A DNA stretch of 10,085 bases, taken from contig CAJULH010000057.1 in NCBI GenBank assembly GCA_910587175.1, positions 1-10,085 on the forward strand, written 5' to 3'. Positions 1 through 5,579 of the stretch are shown in pieces. Positions within the stretch are counted from its first letter, which is position 1, and each line of letters opens with the position of its first letter. The stretch is from Candidatus Gastranaerophilales bacterium. GTDB taxonomy: Bacteria; Cyanobacteriota; Vampirovibrionia; Gastranaerophilales; Gastranaerophilaceae. A program made the position numbers and the translations under genes. The notes under the pieces were generated by a model, which saw nothing but the letters and a program-made list of their open reading frames with translations, searched no databases and was not told the DNA's origin.

Positions 1-2
1 AT

Positions 3-74
3 TCATATGCAGGGGCAAACGGAATGCCGGGGTTTGTAATTATTTATTGGAATTTGCAGGATGAAAATAAATAA
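3..74 (+). CDS. C-terminal end of an unidentified protein (partial)
   Basis: The plus strand is open from the left edge to a TAA at 72-74 and encodes a 23-residue tail that includes the run GMPGFVIIYWNLQDENK. I do not recognise the family. The reason to call a gene here is context: a strong plus-strand intrinsic terminator follows 77 bases after the stop. The hydrophobic run FVIIYW could be the end of a membrane helix or a buried strand. A second plus frame also stays open as far as position 62, and a minus-strand frame is open across the same bases, so this assignment is tentative and needs the sequence left of the window. Confidence 0.35.
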   Translation, partial: SYAGANGMPGFVIIYWNLQDENK

Positions 75-151
75 CAGCAGACTAATAGGATAAATAATAA
101 TGCATTGATTGCAAATATTATAATAAGCAACTTTTAGATGAACAACTTTTC

Positions 152-186
152 GGGATGCGTTTTGTAACCTTCGCATCCCTTTTTCT
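152..186 (+). terminator. Intrinsic terminator of the upstream gene
   Basis: GGGATGCG (152-159) and CGCATCCC (172-179) form a perfect 8-bp stem around a 12-base loop. It is followed directly by a T-rich tract (TTTTTCTTTT). On the minus strand the tract after the hairpin is poor in T, so the terminator acts on plus-strand transcription and probably ends the partial gene at the left edge. Confidence 0.8.
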
Positions 187-302
187 TTTGTAAAATTTAT
201 CTCACAAAACATAAAATAAAGTAATATAATAAAGAAACAGCCCTTAGAGTGTGAGAGTTCAAGAATTCTGACAGACAAGGGTATTCAAATCGTCAGGCAA
301 GG

Positions 303-764
303 ATGTGCAGTTGCTTGAAAAAAATCAACAAGATAAAACAATACAAACATCAACGCAACAAAAAGCACATTGTATTCTCGTTTTTGCGCATACCGTTTGA
401 CAGGGTTTATAATGTCAAAACCGTATTACTTGCCATATTAAGACACAGCAGCACATTGAAAGTACAGCCTTTATACCTGCAGCTCTGTGACCAGTATTCC
501 GGTTACGGCACCCTGCATTGCTACATTGGCAAAGGCAGCTGTCCGGGCTCCGCGGTAGGTACCAATAATGCTAACGATTGCCACCCGTACCACGTATGGT
601 CCACGCCTGCCACAGAGGGGACTGCTATGGACAGAGGCATGTTCTCAGGTGAGTTCATTTATACCTATTACCACGACTACACTTACGCCTTTTCTGTGCG
701 CTGTGTCCTTGGATTTGTACTTCTACAGAGTAAGAATACAGTGGGTTATTACTGCGGCTGCTAA
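303..764 (+). pseudogene. Lectin-like domain fragment, copy 1 (frameshifted)
   Basis: The open frame from ATG 303 gives 153 residues. Only the part from about residue 60 resembles the other two copies: LCD-x3-GYGTL-x-C, then SCPGS, a Cys-x-Pro pair, VWSTP and finally SVRCVL. This layout, with W-S-S-T-P and a terminal VRCV, is typical of FISUMP or C-type-lectin-like domains at the ends of bacterial surface and pilin-like proteins. The first ~60 residues are basic, match nothing I know, and contain neither a signal peptide nor a prepilin N-terminus. The AAGG before the ATG is too close to serve as a good ribosome site. Relative to copies 2 and 3 there is one extra T at 709-710, which changes the conserved VLDLG ending; without it the frame would close at the TAA at 775-777. 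I read it as a broken 3' copy, although expression is not excluded. Confidence 0.55.
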
Positions 765-1231
765 CTCTTATCAGTAATAACACTACAGCAGACAAGCTCT
801 GTGACGCCTTCGCCGGTTACGGCACCCTGCAGTGTTATCCTGCAGGCAGCTGCCCGGGCTCCGCGAATGGCAACTGCAACCCGCAAACGTTATGGTCAAG
901 CACGCCCAGAAGCACAGACATATATGAGCACGGCTGGCTGAACAATGGGGTGTTTAACTACGCTAACGGTACCAATGCCCAGCATACCTTTGCCTACACT
1001 GTGCGCTGTGTCCTGGATTTGGGCTTCAAAAAATATAGTGCGAGCAGAGGACTGTGTTCACTCGCCTTAGCAAGCCTACAGACGGGCTCTGTGACAGGGA
1101 TTCCGGTTACGGCACCTTGCAGTGCAGGTGGGCTGAAGGCGGCTGCCCGGGCGCCACGTATAATAACTGCTACCCGAACGCACTATGGGCAGGCACACAG
1201 AGCGGATCATTATATTATATCGGGAACTTAA
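734..1231 (+). pseudogene. Lectin-like domain fragment, copy 2
   Basis: The frame is open from just after a TAA at 731-733 to a TAA at 1229-1231, with no start codon before the domain; the only ATG (950) lies inside it. From 797 it encodes LCD-AFA-GYGTLQC, then GSCPGS, NCNP, LWSSTP, LNNGVFNY, and the ending AYTVRCVLDLG at about 992-1023. The part after about 1050 is read out of frame through copy 3 and is not domain sequence. The five cysteines and the WSSTP and VRCVLDLG landmarks match copies 1 and 3. It has several Asn codons (AAC/AAT) in the diverged middle. Without an N-terminus or start it looks like a silent or decayed segment and not a working gene. Confidence 0.55.
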
Positions 1232-1335
1232 ACAATGGCATATTTTATGCCCGCGTACCAAATGAGGAGCGCGTAGATACTATTGCCCACGGTGTGCGCT
1301 GTGTCCTGGATTTGGGACAATATATCCAAAAATGA
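1054..1335 (+). pseudogene. Lectin-like domain fragment, copy 3
   Basis: A frame open from 1039 includes a possible GTG start at 1054 with AGAGG only three bases ahead, and ends in TGA at 1333-1335. The product from GTG is 93 residues: a short lead, then GLCD-RDS-GYGTLQC, GGCPGA, NNCYP, ALW, NLNNGIFY and HGVRCVLDLGQYIQK. It is the only copy whose conserved ending is followed promptly by an in-frame stop, so its 3' end looks like the genuine end of the parent gene. The N-terminal half expected for a lectin-like surface protein is missing. It could be a small translated protein, a silent donor cassette, or a relic; sequence alone does not decide. Confidence 0.5.
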
Positions 1336-1386
1336 CTATTGCCACCACAATAAGCAAGAGTTAAATATTCTCTGCAATCATTTTTG

Positions 1387-1395
1387 TGCTAAAAT
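1387..1395 (+). promoter_or_regulatory. Extended -10 (TGCTAAAAT) for the rluB-serS operon
   Basis: TG-C-TAAAAT is an extended -10 element, and no convincing -35 lies 16-18 bases upstream. Exactly seven bases separate it from the ATG at 1403, so transcription would start at or next to the A of the start codon, giving a leaderless or near-leaderless message. Confidence 0.5.
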
Positions 1396-1402
1396 TAGGG
1401 CT

Positions 1403-2140
1403 ATGAGGATTAATAAATACATAGCACAATCAGGCATTGCCTCAAGACGCAAGGCAGATGAACTTATTGAAGCAGGCAGAGTGAAAGTAAACGGAGAAAT
1501 TATCACTATGCTTGGCTATGAAATCCGCCGCAAGGACAAAGTATATGTGGATGGGAAACTAATTGACGGCAAAAAGTTTGAATATTTCAGATTTTATAAA
1601 CCCGCAGGTTATATTACAACAGCCTCAGACGAGAAAGGCAGAAAAACAATTTATGACCTGCTGCCCAATGAAATGCGCACTATGAAGCCGGTTGGAAGGC
1701 TTGATAAAGATTCGTCGGGTCTTATAATCCTCACAAATGACGGGGATTTAATTTACGAGCTTACACATCCTTCAATTAAAGTATCAAAGGTTTATCGGGT
1801 AACCGTAGATGCAAAATTAACCAAAGAAGAACTCAAAACCCTTGCAACCGGCATAGAAATAGAAAAAGGAAAGATTGCATATGCCGATGTAGAACTTTTA
1901 GAAAGCACAAACAAAGAGAGCATATTGGAGATGACCCTGTATCAGGGAATGAATCGCCAAATCCGCAAAATGATGGAATTTTTAGGGCACAATGTAATCT
2001 CTTTAAAAAGAATCCGCCATGCAACAATTGAGCTTACAGGGCTCAAAAAAGGTCAGTTTAAACCACTAAAACCAAAACAGATAAAGGAATTAAGAACATA
2101 TATAGAAAAAATTGTAAATAAGGAAGAAAATAAGGAATAA
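1403..2140 (+). CDS. rluB: S4-domain 23S rRNA pseudouridine synthase (RluB/RsuA family)
   Basis: This 245-residue protein has the family's usual layout. An S4 RNA-binding domain fills residues 1-60 (start MRINKYIAQSGIASRRKADE), and the catalytic domain follows. The active-site motif GRLDKDSSGL is at 98-107, with D101 the expected catalytic aspartate, followed by LTNDG at 110-114 and the late family motif GMNRQIRKMME at 182-192. Such enzymes convert a specific uridine of large-subunit rRNA (RluB type) or small-subunit rRNA (RsuA type) to pseudouridine during ribosome assembly; the LTNDGDL and HPS..VSKVYRV context favours the RluB branch, but the exact target is inferred. ATG 1403 is chosen because the S4 domain begins there; an in-frame extension upstream would run back through the lectin-like repeat. 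Its stop is three bases before the serS start, so the two form a translation-related operon. Confidence 0.88.
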   Translation: MRINKYIAQSGIASRRKADELIEAGRVKVNGEIITMLGYEIRRKDKVYVDGKLIDGKKFEYFRFYKPAGYITTASDEKGRKTIYDLLPNEMRTMKPVGRLDKDSSGLIILTNDGDLIYELTHPSIKVSKVYRVTVDAKLTKEELKTLATGIEIEKGKIAYADVELLESTNKESILEMTLYQGMNRQIRKMMEFLGHNVISLKRIRHATIELTGLKKGQFKPLKPKQIKELRTYIEKIVNKEENKE

Positions 2141-2143
2141 AGT

Positions 2144-3406
2144 ATGCTTGACATTAAATTAATCAGGGAAAATCCTGAAAAAATTAACGAACTTTTAAAA
2201 AGAAGAAACCCAAACCTTTCTGTTGACGCGGTTTTGGAGATTGATAACGAAAGACGTAAAATCCAGTTTCAGGCAGATGAACTTCGTGCCAAAAGAAAAC
2301 AGGAATCAAACAAAATCGGCGCAATGAAAAAAGAAGGCATTGACACAACAGAAATTCAGGCTGAAATAAGGCAGCTTGGCGAAGACGTTAAAAAGCTTGA
2401 AGAAACATTGAATGAGCTTGATTTAAAACAAAAAGAAGCACTTTTATTCATCCCGAATACGCCTGACCCTGAAATCCCAATCGGAGCAGATGACAGCGCC
2501 AATATTGAAGTTAAAAGATGGGGTGAGCCCACAAAAGCAAACTTTGAACTCAAGCCCCATTGGGATTTATGCCCTGAATTAAATATGCTTGACTTTGAAA
2601 GGGGTGTAAAGCTTGCCCACACAAGGTTTACTCTTTACAGAGGAAAAGGTGCAAGGCTGGAGCGTGCCATAATAAACTTTTTCCTTGACACCCACACGGA
2701 ATGTCGCGGATACGAAGAGATTTTCCCTCCCGTTATGGCAAATTCAAAGACTATGACAGGAACAGGACAACTTCCAAAATTCAAGGAAGATATGTTCAAA
2801 TGTGTTGATGAGGATTTATATTTAATCCCAACAGCAGAGGTGCCCGTTACAAACATTTATCAGGATGAAATTTTGGATGAAGAAATGCTGCCAAAATATA
2901 TGACAGCTTATACTCCATGTTTTAGGCGTGAAGCAGGCTCTGCGGGAAAGGATACAAGAGGACTTATCCGCCAGCACCAGTTTAACAAGGTTGAGCTTGT
3001 AAAACTTACAAAGCCGGAACAATCTGCCGAAGAACATGAGAAACTGACTCGCGATGCCGAAAATGTTTTAGAGCTTTTAGGGCTTCCTTACAGACGCGTT
3101 TGTTTATCAACTGGCGATATCGGATTCAGCGCAAAAAAATGTTACGATTTAGAGGTTTGGATGCCTTCATACAATTCATACAAAGAAATTTCAAGCTGCT
3201 CCAACTTCGGTGACTATCAGGCAAGAAGGGCAAACATCCGCTTTAGAAGAAAAGATGGCAGCATAGAATTTGTGCATACCTTAAACGGCTCTGGGCTTGC
3301 TGTCGGCAGAACGCTTGCTGCAATTTGCGAAAACTTCCAGACAGAAAACGGTCATATCGTAATCCCTGAAGTACTTAGAAAATACACAGGGTTTGATATT
3401 ATATAA
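2144..3406 (+). CDS. serS: Seryl-tRNA synthetase
   Basis: The 420-residue protein is full length for SerRS and charges tRNA-Ser (and tRNA-Sec where present) with serine in the cytoplasm. Residues ~1-105 form the long, charged helical hairpin that binds the tRNA extra arm. The class II catalytic core follows. TAEVPVTN at about 229-236 is the serine-binding TxE region. Motif 2 is near 258-283 (FRREAGSAGKDTRGL, then RQHQF). Motif 3 is near 381-390 (NGSGLAVGRT). All key residues appear intact. An AAGGA ribosome site at 2132-2136, overlapping the end of rluB, sits seven bases before ATG, supporting co-transcription from the upstream gene. A strong terminator follows the stop. Confidence 0.98.
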   Translation: MLDIKLIRENPEKINELLKRRNPNLSVDAVLEIDNERRKIQFQADELRAKRKQESNKIGAMKKEGIDTTEIQAEIRQLGEDVKKLEETLNELDLKQKEALLFIPNTPDPEIPIGADDSANIEVKRWGEPTKANFELKPHWDLCPELNMLDFERGVKLAHTRFTLYRGKGARLERAIINFFLDTHTECRGYEEIFPPVMANSKTMTGTGQLPKFKEDMFKCVDEDLYLIPTAEVPVTNIYQDEILDEEMLPKYMTAYTPCFRREAGSAGKDTRGLIRQHQFNKVELVKLTKPEQSAEEHEKLTRDAENVLELLGLPYRRVCLSTGDIGFSAKKCYDLEVWMPSYNSYKEISSCSNFGDYQARRANIRFRRKDGSIEFVHTLNGSGLAVGRTLAAICENFQTENGHIVIPEVLRKYTGFDII

Positions 3407-3413
3407 CATGTTT

Positions 3414-3442
3414 GAGGCTCCAAAATTTGGAGCCTCATTTTT
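3414..3442 (+). terminator. Intrinsic terminator of serS
   Basis: GAGGCTCC (3414-3421) pairs perfectly with GGAGCCTC (3429-3436); the A/T bases between could extend the stem. ATTTTTA follows. It begins seven bases after the serS stop. The minus strand lacks a T tract after the hairpin. Confidence 0.9.
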
Positions 3443-3454
3443 AAAATGAAGAAA

Positions 3455-3495
3455 GATTAAAAATGCGGCGTCTTTTGTAAATTAACAAGACACCG
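3455..3495 (-). terminator. Intrinsic terminator of the DUF6973-like gene
   Basis: Read on the minus strand, CGGTGTCTT (from 3495) pairs with AAGACGCCG (to 3466) over nine positions with one G-U wobble and a 12-base loop, followed by CATTTTTAATC. On the plus strand the same pair would contain a C-A mismatch, so it better fits the minus-strand gene whose stop is 39 bases upstream of the stem. Confidence 0.7.
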
Positions 3496-3533
3496 TATTT
3501 TGTTTTTAGGCTTACAGATTTTATTTACAATTT

Positions 3534-4277
3534 TTATGAAGCTTTCGCCCTGTAATGTCCTTTTACCTTTGTGCCGTCATCTCTCATATATTCATCCACC
3601 CAGATTAAATTTCCGGATTGAACCTGATCTTCAAAATATTCCTTATTGCGCATTGTGCCTTCTTCCATTTGCCTGTTTATAACATCTTCAACATTTGAAA
3701 ACTCTTCCGTTGACATTTTACCCACATCTTCAAGCGCATAATATGCTTTTTCTTCCGCAGCTTTATTATCAGCAATATTTACAGCATATCCTATGCTTTT
3801 ATCCTTTTTCATATATTTGTCATAATCTTTATGATTTCTTTTATCAGAAGGATGCGTAATTAAATCCCCCCTTTTCATCCTTTCCATAATTTTTGCAGCA
3901 ACAATATCTTCAATTTGTTTTTCTGTTAATTTGCCACCAAAGTTTCCCTTTATTTTCTTTACTTCATCCGCAATTTCTCTTCCAACTTTATTGTTCCAGG
4001 TGTCCATATTTTCTTCACCTTTGGGCTGCTTGTAGTCTTTATTTCCATTTTGTTCATGGCGCCAAGCCATAAATTGTGCGGCAGGTTTAGAATATCTCAA
4101 TGTTCCAATTGCCTGCATAAAAGCATGTTTGAATGCATCCGCCTCATTATTCCAGGTTGCGTGGGTTTTATTCTCTTTGTTTGTCTTAAAACCGTAAATC
4201 TTTTGATAATACATCGTTTTGTTAAACATTTCATCTTTAAAATCCTTGGCAAATTCTAAATTTTCAAGTTTGTTCAT
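3534..4277 (-). CDS. DUF6973-like protein of unknown function
   Basis: The 247-residue, highly charged protein has no signal peptide or membrane helix. Residues ~41-105 resemble the DUF6973 pattern: NNEADAFKHAF (43-53), an AWRHE block (71-75), and MDTWNNKVGREIA (91-103). The spaced D47, H51, H74, E75, D92, N95/N96 and G99 look like a metal or catalytic site, but no activity is known to me. The end, with EYMRDDGTKVKGHYR near 229-243, resembles the short YxRxDGTxVxxHYR motif found at the C-termini of many unrelated proteins. The middle (~105-220) is Lys/Glu-rich and probably helical. An AGGA-type ribosome site precedes ATG (4275-4277). It diverges from the 4313 membrane-protein gene with 35 bp between starts, so its own promoter probably lies inside that gene. 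The coding call is secure; the family call is moderate. Confidence 0.8.
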   Translation of the reverse strand: MNKLENLEFAKDFKDEMFNKTMYYQKIYGFKTNKENKTHATWNNEADAFKHAFMQAIGTLRYSKPAAQFMAWRHEQNGNKDYKQPKGEENMDTWNNKVGREIADEVKKIKGNFGGKLTEKQIEDIVAAKIMERMKRGDLITHPSDKRNHKDYDKYMKKDKSIGYAVNIADNKAAEEKAYYALEDVGKMSTEEFSNVEDVINRQMEEGTMRNKEYFEDQVQSGNLIWVDEYMRDDGTKVKGHYRAKAS

Positions 4278-4296
4278 TTGTTTTTTCCTTTCCTCA

Positions 4297-4305
4297 TGCT
4301 ATAAT
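4297..4305 (+). promoter_or_regulatory. Extended -10 (TGCTATAAT) placed for a leaderless transcript
   Basis: A perfect extended -10, TG-C-TATAAT, ends seven bases before ATG 4313, and those seven bases contain no Shine-Dalgarno sequence. This puts the predicted first transcribed base at the A of the start codon, the same arrangement as at 1387-1405. Confidence 0.6.
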
Positions 4306-4312
4306 CCAGTTT

Positions 4313-4705
4313 ATGAAATTAAATAGTTTGATTAAATATAATTCGCTGAAAATATTTAGTGTCATTGGATATATTTCTTTAGTTTCGTTCACTTATATTG
4401 AATTTATTGTTCTGCCTGATGCATTCAAGATTGACAAAGCCGCAGGGTGCCATTTTGCCGCAGATTATCCGCTATGCACAGCACATGGTGTGGAAATAGT
4501 TTCTGCATTTGTTTTTTGCGGTGTCGCTTGGCTTGGCATTTTATCTTTAATTGCATTGCTTTTTGAATTTTTATGGAAAAAATATAAATCAAAAGATGCA
4601 ACAGAAAGAAAATATCCGATTTACGCGATTATTCCTTTTTGGATAGGCGCAGCAGTTGAAACTTTGCTATGCTTAATATTTTTATGGCTTCTTTTTCAAC
4701 CATAA
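4313..4705 (+). CDS. Small three-helix membrane protein, unknown function
   Basis: The 130-residue protein has three clear hydrophobic segments at about 14-36, 62-86 and 104-128. Basic stretches (KKYKSKDATERK, ~89-100) lie between helices 2 and 3, on the expected cytoplasmic side. The loop between helices 1 and 2 carries GCHFAADYPLC, two cysteines nine residues apart that could form a disulphide outside the membrane. I do not recognise a family. There is no ribosome-binding site ahead of the ATG, but an ideal extended -10 is seven bases upstream, suggesting leaderless translation. It is divergent from the DUF6973-like gene. A weak inverted repeat (AACCTTT 4767-4773, AAAGGTT 4787-4793) lies downstream but is not a convincing terminator. 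Confidence 0.75.
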   Translation: MKLNSLIKYNSLKIFSVIGYISLVSFTYIEFIVLPDAFKIDKAAGCHFAADYPLCTAHGVEIVSAFVFCGVAWLGILSLIALLFEFLWKKYKSKDATERKYPIYAIIPFWIGAAVETLLCLIFLWLLFQP

Positions 4706-4791
4706 AAAGTTTAGTTTTCAGCATATATCTACCATAACACCATTTTTGAAAAACTCTTGTTTCTTTAACCTTTTCTTAATAATTTCAAAGG

Positions 4792-4866
4792 TTATTCTTC
4801 ATTATCTGAAGCTTTAACAGGGTCTTTTAAAATCAGAGAATTATCTTTAAATGAAACATCAAGCAT
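4792..4866 (-). CDS. Possible 24-residue small protein or gene relic
   Basis: In the 233-bp gap between the membrane protein and the carbonic anhydrase, the minus strand holds ATG (4864-4866) to TAA (4792-4794). The encoded peptide, MLDVSFKDNSLILKDPVKAS followed by DNEE, has a coding-like composition with an acidic end. An AAGGA lies 12 bases before the ATG, which is rather far. In-frame codons upstream are blocked by a TAA. It may be a small gene, the surviving end of a lost gene, or chance. Confidence 0.2.
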   Translation of the reverse strand: MLDVSFKDNSLILKDPVKASDNEE

Positions 4867-4890
4867 ATAACAATGTCGTCCTTAACTTTT

Positions 4891-4899
4891 TGATATAAT
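4891..4899 (+). promoter_or_regulatory. Extended -10 (TGATATAAT) for the carbonic anhydrase gene
   Basis: TG-A-TATAAT is a perfect extended -10. The predicted transcript would carry a leader of about 33 bases containing GGAG at 4927-4930, eight bases before ATG 4939. This gene therefore has an ordinary ribosome site, unlike the two leaderless candidates. Confidence 0.6.
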
Positions 4900-4938
4900 A
4901 TTTTTAGTTTGATTTTTAGATAGTTTGGAGCTTCAAAA

Positions 4939-5526
4939 ATGAGAAACCTAAGCTTTAATACACCCGAAAAGGCGCTTGAATTCCTTTTGGGCGGAAACAG
5001 AAAATTTATAGAAGGAAAACCTGAAATCAAAAACTATTGTTTTGACTCTATGATAAAATCTCTGGATGAAGGGCAAAAACCTTATGCTATTGTGCTTGGC
5101 TGCGCAGATTCAAGGGTGTCGCCGGAAATTCTTTTTGACACCGGGCTTGGAGAACTTTTCTGCGTCAGAACAGCAGGAAATACAATAGGTCCAAACGTTT
5201 TAGAGAGCATAGAATATGCAGTAAAAAAACTTAAAATAAAACTCCTTATAATACTGGGGCATCAGGATTGCGGCGTGATGAAATATGCTATGAGCGCACC
5301 TCTTTACAATGATTGTTTTGAAAACCTTATTTACCAGGTACAATCAGTGAAACATGAAAAAGGGCTTGAAGATTACGATGCACTTGCAAAAGAATATCTT
5401 GAGGTTTGCAAACACAGGCTTTTGGTAAAATCAAACATTATAAAAGAAGCGTACGACAATGAAGGTTTAAAAATTGTAAAAACATACTTTGATATTAAGA
5501 CAGGTCTTGTAAACGTTATAGAATAG
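4939..5526 (+). CDS. Beta-class carbonic anhydrase
   Basis: The 195-residue protein interconverts CO2 and bicarbonate in the cytoplasm. Zinc ligands of the beta class are visible: C55 in GCADSRVSPE, and H108 and C111 in LGHQDCGVM. The D57-R59 dyad that gates the zinc site is present. VRTAGNTIGPNVLESIEYAV (76-95) is the usual segment between the two halves of the site. The length fits a compact bacterial beta enzyme, and I see no signal peptide. GGAG sits eight bases ahead of the ATG under an extended -10 promoter. It converges on the FNT channel gene, with 44 bp between the stops. The likely role is supplying bicarbonate for carboxylations, but the exact metabolic need cannot be read here. 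Confidence 0.95.
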   Translation: MRNLSFNTPEKALEFLLGGNRKFIEGKPEIKNYCFDSMIKSLDEGQKPYAIVLGCADSRVSPEILFDTGLGELFCVRTAGNTIGPNVLESIEYAVKKLKIKLLIILGHQDCGVMKYAMSAPLYNDCFENLIYQVQSVKHEKGLEDYDALAKEYLEVCKHRLLVKSNIIKEAYDNEGLKIVKTYFDIKTGLVNVIE

Positions 5527-5533
5527 AATATTT

Positions 5534-5548
5534 TGCACAATATGTGCA
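5534..5548. repeat. Short inverted repeat TGCAC-AATAT-GTGCA
   Basis: A perfect 5-bp inverted repeat with a 5-base centre lies eight bases after the carbonic anhydrase stop, between the two convergent genes. It could help end minus-strand transcription of the FNT gene, but no strong T tract follows on either strand. Confidence 0.4.
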
Positions 5549-5550
5549 CG

Positions 5551-5579
5551 GCAGCAATTCAACACTGTTGCTATTTTTT
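5551..5579 (+). terminator. Intrinsic terminator of the carbonic anhydrase gene
   Basis: GCAGCA (5551-5556) pairs with TGTTGC (5566-5571) with one G-U wobble and a nine-base loop, followed by TATTTTTT (5572-5579). The hairpin and T tract overlap the stop codon and last lysine codons (AAA AAA) of the convergent FNT gene, so one stretch serves both genes. Confidence 0.55.

Larger units (their letters stand above)
483..1335 (+). repeat. Three tandem diverged copies of a lectin-like 3' gene segment
   Basis: Each unit begins with CTCTGTGAC (483, 797, 1087), followed by GGTTACGGCACC (501, 815, 1105). Each ends with GTGCGCTGTGTCCT (696, 1001, 1294) and GGATTTG. The period is 314 then 290 bp, neither divisible by three, so the encoded domains lie in three different frames. 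Short matches also run through the spacers (AATACAGTGGG and AATATAGTGCG; CTACAG before each of units 2 and 3), which indicates tandem duplication of a whole 3' segment. Conserved blocks at both ends flank a strongly diverged middle that also varies in length. The region is richer in G+C than its surroundings. From 187 to 482 I see no recognisable gene, only a TATAAT-like hexamer at 225-230 without a good -35. Confidence 0.8.

Noticed and set aside
3..278. Minus-strand 91-codon open frame at the left edge
   Set aside because: It runs across the strong plus-strand terminator hairpin, has biased low-complexity content, and matches nothing recognisable.
397..413. TTGACA next to TATAAT in the region before copy 1
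   Set aside because: The two hexamers are only five bases apart, so they cannot work together as -35 and -10.
483..1335. CRISPR array
   Set aside because: The period is near 300 bp, the copies are diverged coding-like segments, and there are no short identical repeats with unique spacers.
1283..1402. In-frame upstream extension of the rluB gene from an ATG at 1283
   Set aside because: It reads through the conserved end of lectin-like copy 3 in the wrong frame and would precede the S4 domain with unrelated sequence; the domain starts naturally at 1403.
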